Shown: positions 51,921 to 59,339 of the stretch, in pieces
Layout: the number at the start of each line of letters is the position of its first letter
Numbering within the stretch: position 1 is the first letter of the stretch
DNA from: JAXDMU01 sp963762435
GTDB taxonomy: Bacteria > Pseudomonadota > Alphaproteobacteria > ATCC43930 > CGMCC-115725
Direction: 5' to 3'
DNA: 64,000 nucleotides
NCBI GenBank assembly: GCA_963762435.1
Contig: CAVXLN010000009.1
Location: 1-64,000, forward strand
The notes under the pieces: model-generated
Databases searched by the model: none
Told to the model about the DNA's origin: nothing
The model's input: the letters and a program-made list of their open reading frames with translations, nothing else
Made by a program: the position numbers and the translations under genes

Positions 51921-53738
51921 ATGAACTTTGCCGAAGATCGGTCGGCCGCGCTGCCGCCGTTCAAGCCGCTGCCCATGAAGGCGCCCGACATTGCCGTCGA
52001 GCGGCGCCCGGATGGCACGATCCTGCTGACCTCGCGCCATGCGCCGGGACCCGGGCCGCGCTCGATCGCGCATCTTCTGGCCGAACGGGCAGCATCCCAT
52101 CCCGACCGGCGCTATATGGGCCAGCGCACGGCGCCGGGCGGCCCCTGGCGTTTCGTGACCTATGGCGAGGCGAAGCGGGCGGCCGACGGGATCGCCGCCG
52201 GTCTCTTGGCACGCGGGCTCGGCGCCCAGGACAGCGTCATGGTGCTGTCCGGCAACTCGATCGAGCATGCGCTCGTCATGCTGGGCTGCTACACGGCCGG
52301 CGTACCGGTGGCACCGATCAGTCCGGCCTACAGCCTGGTCTCGTCGGATCATGCCAAGCTCAAGCATTGCTTCGCGACGGTCCGGCCGCGACTTATTTTC
52401 GCGCAGAGCGGAGCGGTCTTCGCCCGGGCCTTCGAGACCTTGCGCGGCCAGGCGCCGGAGATCGAGATGGTGACCGCCGACGGGACGGGCGAAGGATCGC
52501 TCGCCGCCCTCATCGCCACCGTGCCGGGCCCGGAAGTGGCGGCGGCGCTCGATCGGCTCGGTGCCGACAGCGTCGCCAAGTATCTCTTCACCTCGGGCTC
52601 GACCGGCATGCCGAAATGCGTGCCGCAAACCTTCGGCATGATGGCGGGCGTGATCGCGGGGCAGGAGGGGCTCAGGTCCGAACCGGCCAATGAGGCCCCG
52701 CCCGAGATGCTGGAATGGATGCCCTGGAGCCATATCTCGGCCGGCAATATCGGCTTCAACGCGGTGCTCTGGAACGGCGCCACGATCTATCTCGACGAGG
52801 GCAAGCCGATACCCGGCATGTTCGACACGACCATCCGGAACCTGCTGGAAGTGTCGCCGTCGCTCTACGGTTCCGCACCGGTCGCCTTCGCCATGCTGGC
52901 CGATGCGATGGAGCGGGACCCGGCGCTGCGCCGGTCCTTCTTCAGCAAGCTCGATTATATGATGTATGGCGGCGCCACGCTGTCGAACGACATCTACGAT
53001 CGGCTCCAGGCGCTCGCCATCGCCGAGACGGGCCGGCGTATTCCGCTTACTTCCATGTATGGGGCGACCGAGACCCAGGGTATCACGATCGTGCATTGGC
53101 TGTGCGAGCAGGGCGGGCTCGTCGGGCTGCCGATGCCGGGCATCACGCTGAAGCTGGTGCCGAACGGCTCGAAGCTCGAGGTGCGCGTCAAGGGGCCGAC
53201 CGTGGCGTCCGGATATCGCGGCAATCCCGAGCGCACGGCCGAGGCGTTCGACGAGGAGGGCTTTTACAAGCTGGGCGATGCGGTGAGGTTCCTCGATCCG
53301 GAAAACCCAGCCAAGGGCTTGGCCTTCGATGGCCGGGTGACCGAGGATTTCAAGCTCCATTCCGGCACGTGGGTCTCGGTCGGCACCTTGCGGCCGGATC
53401 TCATCACCGCCTGCAGCCCCTATATCCAGGACGCCGTCATTGCCGGCCAGGACAAGGCCTGCGCCACGGCGCTGTTCTGGCCGTCGCCGGCGGGCGTGCA
53501 GGTGTTCGGCCAGCTGCCCGACCTCATCCGGGAGCGGCTCGCCGCCTTCAACCGCGCCGCTGGCGGCTCGTCGCGCCGGATCGGCCGCTTCATCATCATG
53601 AAGGAGCCGCCTTCGCTCGATGCCGGCGAGATCACCGACAAGGGCTATGTCAACCAGCGCTGCGTGCAGGAGCGGCGGGCGGCACTGGTGGCCGCCCTTT
53701 ATGCCGAGCCGCCCGGCGAGGGGGTGGTGACGGTCTAG
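51921..53738 (+). CDS. Feruloyl-CoA synthase-like acid-CoA ligase
   Basis: 605 residues of the ANL family. YLFTSGSTGMPKCVPQT is the P-loop, LEWMPWSHISAGNIGFNAVL and YMMYGGATLSNDIYDRLQAL are typical of feruloyl-CoA synthases, TSMYGATETQGITIVHW is motif A5, and FDGRVTEDFKLHSGTWVSVG replaces the usual hinge. The end, DAGEITDKGYVNQRCVQERR, carries the catalytic Lys. It would activate ferulate-like hydroxycinnamates to CoA thioesters. No enoyl-CoA hydratase (ech) or vanillin dehydrogenase gene is adjacent. The ATG follows GGGAGGAAG. A hairpin terminator lies at 53763. Confidence 0.85.
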   Translation: MNFAEDRSAALPPFKPLPMKAPDIAVERRPDGTILLTSRHAPGPGPRSIAHLLAERAASHPDRRYMGQRTAPGGPWRFVTYGEAKRAADGIAAGLLARGLGAQDSVMVLSGNSIEHALVMLGCYTAGVPVAPISPAYSLVSSDHAKLKHCFATVRPRLIFAQSGAVFARAFETLRGQAPEIEMVTADGTGEGSLAALIATVPGPEVAAALDRLGADSVAKYLFTSGSTGMPKCVPQTFGMMAGVIAGQEGLRSEPANEAPPEMLEWMPWSHISAGNIGFNAVLWNGATIYLDEGKPIPGMFDTTIRNLLEVSPSLYGSAPVAFAMLADAMERDPALRRSFFSKLDYMMYGGATLSNDIYDRLQALAIAETGRRIPLTSMYGATETQGITIVHWLCEQGGLVGLPMPGITLKLVPNGSKLEVRVKGPTVASGYRGNPERTAEAFDEEGFYKLGDAVRFLDPENPAKGLAFDGRVTEDFKLHSGTWVSVGTLRPDLITACSPYIQDAVIAGQDKACATALFWPSPAGVQVFGQLPDLIRERLAAFNRAAGGSSRRIGRFIIMKEPPSLDAGEITDKGYVNQRCVQERRAALVAALYAEPPGEGVVTV

Positions 53739-53762
53739 CGCTTGGTTTGACGAGCATCTTCA

Positions 53763-53790
53763 CCCGTTTCGATGTTTCCATCGAAACGGG
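53763..53790. terminator. Bidirectional hairpin between convergent ligase and dehydrogenase genes
   Basis: CCCGTTTCGATG, loop TTTC, CATCGAAACGGG: a perfect 12-bp stem between the two stop codons. A short T-containing run follows. Confidence 0.65.
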
Positions 53791-53798
53791 ATCCGCTC

Positions 53799-54875
53799 TT
53801 ACCGCCCCGGCTCGACCACGACCTTCACCTGCTCGTCGGGGTTTGCCAGCGACTTGAACGCACCGGCGACCCCGTCGAGGCCGACCGAACCGGTCAGCAC
53901 CGGGCGAACATCGATCTTGCCTTCGGCGATGTTGCGCAGGCTGGCGGCGAACTCCTCGGGCGTGTAGCCGAGCACGAACTTGAAATCGAGCTGCTTCGAG
54001 ATGCAGAGGAAAGGCTCGATCCGATCCGTCTCCATGCACACGCCGGCGACGACGATGCGCGCGCCCGGCGGCGCCTCCTCGATCACCCGCTGCAGCATGC
54101 CGGGCACGCCGACGCATTCGAAGATGACAGGCCGCTTGCCCTGCCGGCCGGTCATCCGCGCGATCGATTGCTCGGCCATGGTTGCCGGCACGTCGAGCGA
54201 CTGCCAGCGACCATGGGGCGATTCCGCCTTGGGATCGATCACGATATCCGCACCCATGATCTCGGCGACGCGCCGGCGGGCCGGCGAGAAATCGGCCGCG
54301 ATCACAGGGCCGATCCCGCGCACCTTCAAGGCCGCGATGACGGCGAGGCCGACCGGGCCGCAGCCGAGGACCAGCGGAACCGATTGCGCGTCGAGGTCGG
54401 CCTGGGCCACGGCATGCTCACCCACCGCGAAGGGCTCGGTCATCGCCGCCTGGGCGTCGGCGAGGCCGTTCGGCACCTCCATGAGCAGCATCTCCTGCAG
54501 CACCATGCGTTCGGCGAACCCGCCCGGAAACTTGTCGGAATATCCGACTGTCTCGAAACCCGTTCCGGCCAGCACGATCGGCATGGTGACGACGCGGGTC
54601 CCGGCTTTGAGCCGCTTCGGCGTGTCGGGGCCATGATCGAGGATCTCGGCGCAGAATTCATGGCCGAACACGATGTCGCGCTGGGGATCGACGCCGGAGA
54701 GCGAGCCGGCCTTCTTGCCGAGATCCAGCATATGCTCGAAATGATGCAGCGCATGGAGGTCCGAGCCGCAGATGCCGCAGGCGAGCGCGCGCGCCAGCAC
54801 CTGGCCGGGTGCCGGCACCGGCTCGGCGATCTCGTCCCTGACCAGCTCCTTGTTCCGCCTGACCACAGCCCGCAT
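53799..54875 (-). CDS. Zinc-dependent alcohol dehydrogenase family protein
   Basis: 358 residues of the MDR superfamily. ALACGICGSDLHALHHF supplies the first catalytic zinc Cys, IVFGHEFCAEILDHG the His-Glu pair, and LGCGPVGLAVIAALKVRGIG the NAD(P) motif. The structural-zinc Cys cluster usual near residue 100 is absent (sequence VVTMPIVLAGTGFETVG), which is common in some subfamilies. The substrate is unknown; a role in alcohol or aldehyde turnover alongside the neighbouring ligase is possible. The start is ATG 54875. It is convergent with the ligase gene and divergent from the LLM oxidoreductase. Confidence 0.88.
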   Translation of the reverse strand: MRAVVRRNKELVRDEIAEPVPAPGQVLARALACGICGSDLHALHHFEHMLDLGKKAGSLSGVDPQRDIVFGHEFCAEILDHGPDTPKRLKAGTRVVTMPIVLAGTGFETVGYSDKFPGGFAERMVLQEMLLMEVPNGLADAQAAMTEPFAVGEHAVAQADLDAQSVPLVLGCGPVGLAVIAALKVRGIGPVIAADFSPARRRVAEIMGADIVIDPKAESPHGRWQSLDVPATMAEQSIARMTGRQGKRPVIFECVGVPGMLQRVIEEAPPGARIVVAGVCMETDRIEPFLCISKQLDFKFVLGYTPEEFAASLRNIAEGKIDVRPVLTGSVGLDGVAGAFKSLANPDEQVKVVVEPGR

Positions 54876-54970
54876 GACTCGCCTCCTGATGGTTCTTGCT
54901 TGTGCCTAAGGAACCAGCATGTATCGCTATAGCGAGAGAGCAAGAGAAACATTCGTAGGGGAGAAACATC

Positions 54971-56176
54971 ATGCTGGGACCGAAGCTTCGCTTCGGCGCA
55001 TTCATCGCGCCGTTCCATCCGGTCGACGAGAATCCGACGCTCGCGATCGAGCGCGATATTGAGCTTGTCCAATGGCTCGACAAGCTGGGCTTCGACGAGG
55101 CCTGGGTCGGTGAGCATCATTCGGCGGGATTCGAGATCATCGCCAGTCCCGAGCTCTTCATCGCGACGCTGGCCGAGCGCACGAAGCACATAAAGCTCGG
55201 CACCGGCGTCTCGTCGCTGCCCTATCACCATCCCTTGATGCTGGCCGACCGGATCAACCAGCTCGATCACATCACCCGCGGCCGCGTCATGTTCGGCGTC
55301 GGGCCGGGCGCCTTGCCGTCCGATGCCTTCATGATGGGCATCCCGGTCGCCCGCCAGCGCGACATGATGGATGAGGCGATCGATGTGCTGGTGCCGCTGC
55401 TGCGCGGTGAGACGGTTACGGCCAAGACCGACTGGTTCACCCTCAACGAGGCGCGGCTGCAGCTGACGCCCTTCACGCGCCCCAATGTCGAGATCGCGGT
55501 GGCGAGCCAGGTCTCGCCGACCGGTGCGCGTGCGGCCGGCAAGCACGGGCTGGGATTGCTGTCGCTCGGCGCCACCTCGGCCGGCGGCTTCAACGCGCTC
55601 GCTTCCAACTGGGCGATCGCCGAGGATATGGCGGCGACCAATGGCACCAAGGTCGACCGGTCCGGCTGGCGTCTCGTCGGTCCCGTCCATATCGCCGAGA
55701 CACGCGAGCAGGCGCGTGCCGATGTCCGCTTCGGCCTCGAGAAGTGGCTGAGATATTTCACTGAAGTCGCGGCCTTGCCGATCGCGCCCACCGATGGCAG
55801 TGATCCGGTCGATGCGCTGATCGCAACCGGCCTTGCCGTGATCGGCACGCCGGACGATGCGATTGCCCAGCTTGACCGGCTCAAGGAACAGTCGGGCGGT
55901 TTCGGCGCCTTCCTCAACATGGCGCACAACTGGGCCAAGTTCGAGGAAACCAAGCGCTCTTACGAATTGCTGGCGCGCTATGTGGCGCCCAAGTTCCAGG
56001 AGCTCAACGTCAACCGCGAAGTCTCGATCGAATGGGCCAAGACGAACCGGCCGACCTTCATCGGGCAGGCCATGGCGGCGGTCGGCGCGCGCGTGGCCCA
56101 GCATATCCAGGAGAAGGGGACGGAAAATATCCGGCCGGAGATCCTGGCGGCGATGGGCGTCAAGACCGGTAAGTAG
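54971..56176 (+). CDS. LLM-class flavin-dependent oxidoreductase
   Basis: 401 residues of the bacterial luciferase-like TIM-barrel family. LRFGAFIAPFHPVDENPTLA opens the barrel, FDEAWVGEHHSAGFEIIASP is the signature, IKLGTGVSSLPYHHPLMLAD and RGRVMFGVGPGALPSDAFMM follow. Such enzymes use FMNH2 or F420H2 to oxidise or desulfurise small substrates; LimB-like monooxygenases are close in style. ATG 54971 is preceded by GGGGAG. It forms its own transcription unit divergent from the dehydrogenase gene. Confidence 0.9.
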   Translation: MLGPKLRFGAFIAPFHPVDENPTLAIERDIELVQWLDKLGFDEAWVGEHHSAGFEIIASPELFIATLAERTKHIKLGTGVSSLPYHHPLMLADRINQLDHITRGRVMFGVGPGALPSDAFMMGIPVARQRDMMDEAIDVLVPLLRGETVTAKTDWFTLNEARLQLTPFTRPNVEIAVASQVSPTGARAAGKHGLGLLSLGATSAGGFNALASNWAIAEDMAATNGTKVDRSGWRLVGPVHIAETREQARADVRFGLEKWLRYFTEVAALPIAPTDGSDPVDALIATGLAVIGTPDDAIAQLDRLKEQSGGFGAFLNMAHNWAKFEETKRSYELLARYVAPKFQELNVNREVSIEWAKTNRPTFIGQAMAAVGARVAQHIQEKGTENIRPEILAAMGVKTGK

Positions 56177-56182
56177 GGCCGA

Positions 56183-56791
56183 TCAGCGGGGATTGCCCCA
56201 GCAAACGGAGAACTCGCCCGGCGGCACCAGCGCTTCATAGCGCAGCGTTTGCGTGTCGCCGGACCGGTCCGGGGCTGCCTCGGCATCGATCTCGACCGGG
56301 GCACCATCGGCGCCGATCAGCAGCATGACCGGCGTTGGCTCGGCGTTCGGGAATTTGCGGATGGTCGCGAGGATACGCCGCGTCTCGCCGAGATCATCGA
56401 CGATGATGGTGGCGGTAGCGGCACCGGGCAGGACGGCATCGAGCCGGGCTTCCGCTGCCGCGCCGCGCACGGCGCCCGCCGCGCTGTCGGCAAAGCGCCA
56501 GAGCTCGCTGCCGCCGACCTCGATCGTGGAGCTGCTCGGCGCCGCACCGACGACAACCCGAAGTGTCGCCGCGAGCCGATCGGCCCAGCCGCCGCGCCGC
56601 GCCGGGTCGAGCAACGCCACGGCACTGGCGACCCGCTGCTTCAAAGCGGCGGCGAGGCGCATCTCGGCATAGCGCCGCGTTAGCCGATCGGCCTTGGCGT
56701 CGAGCGCCGCGGCCGTGATGTGGACCGGCGGGCTGCGCGCCTCCAGCGCCTCGTAAAGCAGTTCCTCGACGGTTTTTTCCTGGCCGGCCAT
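56183..56791 (-). CDS. Hypothetical protein divergent from the ECF-like sigma factor gene
   Basis: 202 residues from ATG 56791 (MAGQEKTVEELLYEALEARS), with GGAG upstream. The N-terminal ~70 residues are helical and charged (LTRRYAEMRLAAALKQRVAS), then a beta-rich C-terminal part with ATIIVDDLGETRRILATIRK and TPVMLLIGADGAPVEIDAEA, ending in a Trp (FSVCWGNPR). No family is recognised. It shares a promoter region with the sigma factor gene and could be a regulator or partner of that sigma, or an effector it controls. Not an evident zinc anti-sigma (no HxxxCxxC). Confidence 0.65.
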   Translation of the reverse strand: MAGQEKTVEELLYEALEARSPPVHITAAALDAKADRLTRRYAEMRLAAALKQRVASAVALLDPARRGGWADRLAATLRVVVGAAPSSSTIEVGGSELWRFADSAAGAVRGAAAEARLDAVLPGAATATIIVDDLGETRRILATIRKFPNAEPTPVMLLIGADGAPVEIDAEAAPDRSGDTQTLRYEALVPPGEFSVCWGNPR

Positions 56792-56946
56792 GTCTCGCTC
56801 CGCAGCTTCACCGATAGCAGATTCATCCGGACCGATGAAGCATTGCCCCAAAGACGTTCGAGCCCACGGATTTTGACAGAACCGCCGGCATTGCCAAGCC
56901 GCATCCGAATGGCGACACTCGATAGGTTCTTTCTACCAAGGCCGCC

Positions 56947-57537
56947 ATGGAATTCGCCCAACGCCTCGACAGCCTGTTTCGTCGGCGCTTTTGCGCGGGC
57001 GGGCGCTATGCCCGAACCGTCCGGCGCTGGCGCTTCGCCTTCCGCCAGCTGAGCGAGGCCGATGTCGAGGATGGCATCCAGGCGGCGTTCGAGAGCGTTT
57101 ACGCCAATTATCTCGAGACGGGCCGGGAGCCGGAGACCGACGAGGCGCTCGAGGCGCTGATCAATCGGGCGATCCGCAACAAGCTGATCGACAAGGTGCG
57201 CAGCACTGCGCGCGCGCCCGTCGAACGCTTCGCCGAGGAGCCCGAGGAGGGGACGGCCGATCTCGGCACGATCTTCGACACGGCTGTGCCCGCCGAGAAT
57301 GAGCTGGCGGTCAAGCAATTGCTGCTCAGGATCTATGACCGGCTCGACGAGAAGACCCAGAAGGTGCTGAACATGATGCTGGTCGAGTGCAGCCCGGAAG
57401 AGATCGGCGGCGCGTTCGAGCAGAATGGCTATGTGCTGCGGCGCTGGGTCCGCAATCGCATCTGCCGGATTCTGCTGGATCTTGCCAAGCTGGGCGATCC
57501 GCTTGCCGGCGGTTTTCATGGGACTTGCTGCGCCTAG
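56947..57537 (+). CDS. ECF-type RNA polymerase sigma factor-like protein
   Basis: 196 residues. Region 2 is recognisable around LSEADVEDGIQAAFESVYAN and LEALINRAIRNKLIDKVRST; region 4 around LRIYDRLDEKTQKVLNMMLV, then CSPEEIGGAFEQNGYVLRRW in place of the usual helix-turn-helix. The spacer is acidic (FAEEPEEGTADLG). Sequence divergence in region 4 (VRNRICRILLDLA) means promoter recognition may be atypical. The neighbours are the unknown divergent gene, a hybrid kinase and a TPR-CHAT gene, an arrangement that suggests a dedicated signalling module. ATG 56947 has AAGG upstream. Confidence 0.8.
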   Translation: MEFAQRLDSLFRRRFCAGGRYARTVRRWRFAFRQLSEADVEDGIQAAFESVYANYLETGREPETDEALEALINRAIRNKLIDKVRSTARAPVERFAEEPEEGTADLGTIFDTAVPAENELAVKQLLLRIYDRLDEKTQKVLNMMLVECSPEEIGGAFEQNGYVLRRWVRNRICRILLDLAKLGDPLAGGFHGTCCA

Positions 57538-57683
57538 TATCGTTGGTTGCATGCTCCAAGCCGTCGTCACAGTAATAAAATTCAAGGGATTTAGGGCATA
57601 ACGGGACTTGATCCGGCGCGCCGCCGGGTCGGAATGCGACCGATTTCCCGCCCTCAAATGGCGAATGCCAAGAGCGACACGAG

Positions 57684-59339
57684 ATGGACGAGCTTCTGAC
57701 CACGCTGTTCGATCCGTCGGGCTTGACGCCGCACGGCTTCTGTCTCTTGTGGGAGCCTGGGCTGATCTGGCTGCATGCGGCATCCGACGCGGTGATCGGC
57801 ATCGCCTATTACTCGATCCCGCTTGCCCTCATCAGCTTCGTGCGCCGCCGCAGCGACATTGCCTTCAGCTGGATCTTCTGGCTGTTCGCCGCCTTCATCC
57901 TGGCTTGCGGCACCACTCATTTCCTGGCGATCGTGACCCTCTGGCAGCCGGTTTATTGGCTCGACGGCCTGGTGAAGCTGGTGACTGCAATCTTGTCGCT
58001 GGCGACCGGGCTCATCCTTTGGCCGCTCATTCCACGCGCCGTGGCGCTGCCGTCCCCCGCTCTCCTGCGCGCCATGAATCTCGAGCTCGGCCGCCAGATC
58101 TCCGAGCGCGACAGCGCCGAGGCGGCGTTGCGCGCCAGCGAGGCTCGACTGCACCAGGTGCAGAAGATGGAGACGATCGGCCAGCTGACCGGCGGCGTCG
58201 CCCATGATTTCAACAACCTGCTTACCGTCATCCTGGGCGGGCTCGACCTCATCGAGCGGCATGTACCCAACGTGCGCGAAGAGCCGGCCAAAAAGGTGAT
58301 CGGCAATGCGACCGCGATGGCGCTCAAGGCGCTGCAGCAGGCGACGGACCTCACGCATCGCCTGCTCGCTTTCTCCCGCCGGCAGACGCTCGAGCCGAAG
58401 CTGATCAATCCCAACAAGCTTGTCGCCGACATGTCGGAGCTGCTCCGCCGCACGCTCGGCGAGGCGGTCGATTTCCGCACGATCCTGAGCAGTGATGTCT
58501 GGCTCGTCCGAGCCGATCCGAACCAGCTCGAGAACTCGCTGCTGAACCTCGCGGTCAATGCGCGGGATGCGATGCCGAGCGGCGGCAGCCTGACCATCGA
58601 GACCGCCAACACCCACCTCGACGAGATCTATGCCGGCCAGCTGGTCGACCCAATCGCGCCGGGTCCCTATGTCATGATCTCGGTCTCCGATACCGGGGTC
58701 GGCATGAACGACGCCACGCTGGAACGGGCCTTCGAGCCCTTTTTCACGACCAAGGAGGTCGGGCGCGGCACCGGGCTCGGCCTGAGTCAGGTCTATGGTT
58801 TCGTGCTGCAATCGAGCGGCCATGTGCATATCGAGAGCGACCCCGGCCAGGGCACGGTGGTGACGCTCTACCTGCCTGGCATCGACGAGACGGCGACCGA
58901 GGCGCCCGGTGCGGGCAACGGGTCGCAAGCGCCACGTCCGGGCGAGGCACCGGTTCTGGCGGAGGCCGCCCAGAGCGTGCTCGTCGTCGAAGATCATGAC
59001 GATCTGCGCGCTTATAGCGCGTCGGCCTTGAGCGAGCTTGGCTATCGCGTGACCGAGGCGACGAATGCGCGCGAGGCGCTCGCCATCATCGACGGCGACG
59101 CCGATATCGATCTGCTCTTCACCGACGTGATGCTGCCGGGCGGCATCAACGGCCGTCAGCTCGCCGATGCGGCAGTCGAGCGAAGGCCTTCCCTCAAGGT
59201 GCTGTTCACGACGGGCTATGCCCGCGACGCGATCGTTCATCACGGACGCCTCGATCCGGGCGTGCAGCTGATCGGCAAGCCGTTCAGCTATGCCGATTTG
59301 GCGATCAAGGTGCGCGCCGTCCTGGCCGGGGACGATTAG
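57684..59339 (+). CDS. Hybrid histidine kinase with ethylene-receptor-like sensor domain
   Basis: 551 residues. Residues ~22-120 form three hydrophobic helices aligning without gaps to the ethylene-binding domain of plant ETR1: SDAVIGIAYYSIPLALISFV and FILACGTTHF. All of Asp35, Tyr42, Ile45, Pro46, Ile72, Cys75 and His79 match ETR1 residues 25, 32, 35, 36, 62, 65 and 69, the copper and ethylene site. Then come a short coiled coil, a kinase core (phospho-His174 in GGVAHDFNNLL, N box NQLENSLLNLAVNARDAM, G boxes DTGVGM and GTGLGL) and a receiver domain (VVEDHDDL; LLFTDVMLPGG). It may sense ethylene or a copper-linked small ligand. The gene ends in a four-base overlap with the convergent TPR-CHAT gene. 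Confidence 0.92.
   Translation: MDELLTTLFDPSGLTPHGFCLLWEPGLIWLHAASDAVIGIAYYSIPLALISFVRRRSDIAFSWIFWLFAAFILACGTTHFLAIVTLWQPVYWLDGLVKLVTAILSLATGLILWPLIPRAVALPSPALLRAMNLELGRQISERDSAEAALRASEARLHQVQKMETIGQLTGGVAHDFNNLLTVILGGLDLIERHVPNVREEPAKKVIGNATAMALKALQQATDLTHRLLAFSRRQTLEPKLINPNKLVADMSELLRRTLGEAVDFRTILSSDVWLVRADPNQLENSLLNLAVNARDAMPSGGSLTIETANTHLDEIYAGQLVDPIAPGPYVMISVSDTGVGMNDATLERAFEPFFTTKEVGRGTGLGLSQVYGFVLQSSGHVHIESDPGQGTVVTLYLPGIDETATEAPGAGNGSQAPRPGEAPVLAEAAQSVLVVEDHDDLRAYSASALSELGYRVTEATNAREALAIIDGDADIDLLFTDVMLPGGINGRQLADAAVERRPSLKVLFTTGYARDAIVHHGRLDPGVQLIGKPFSYADLAIKVRAVLAGDD

Noticed and set aside
54440..56104. A 554-codon open frame antisense to the LLM oxidoreductase gene and beyond
   Set aside because: It runs across two real, oppositely oriented genes, and the sense LLM protein is well supported.
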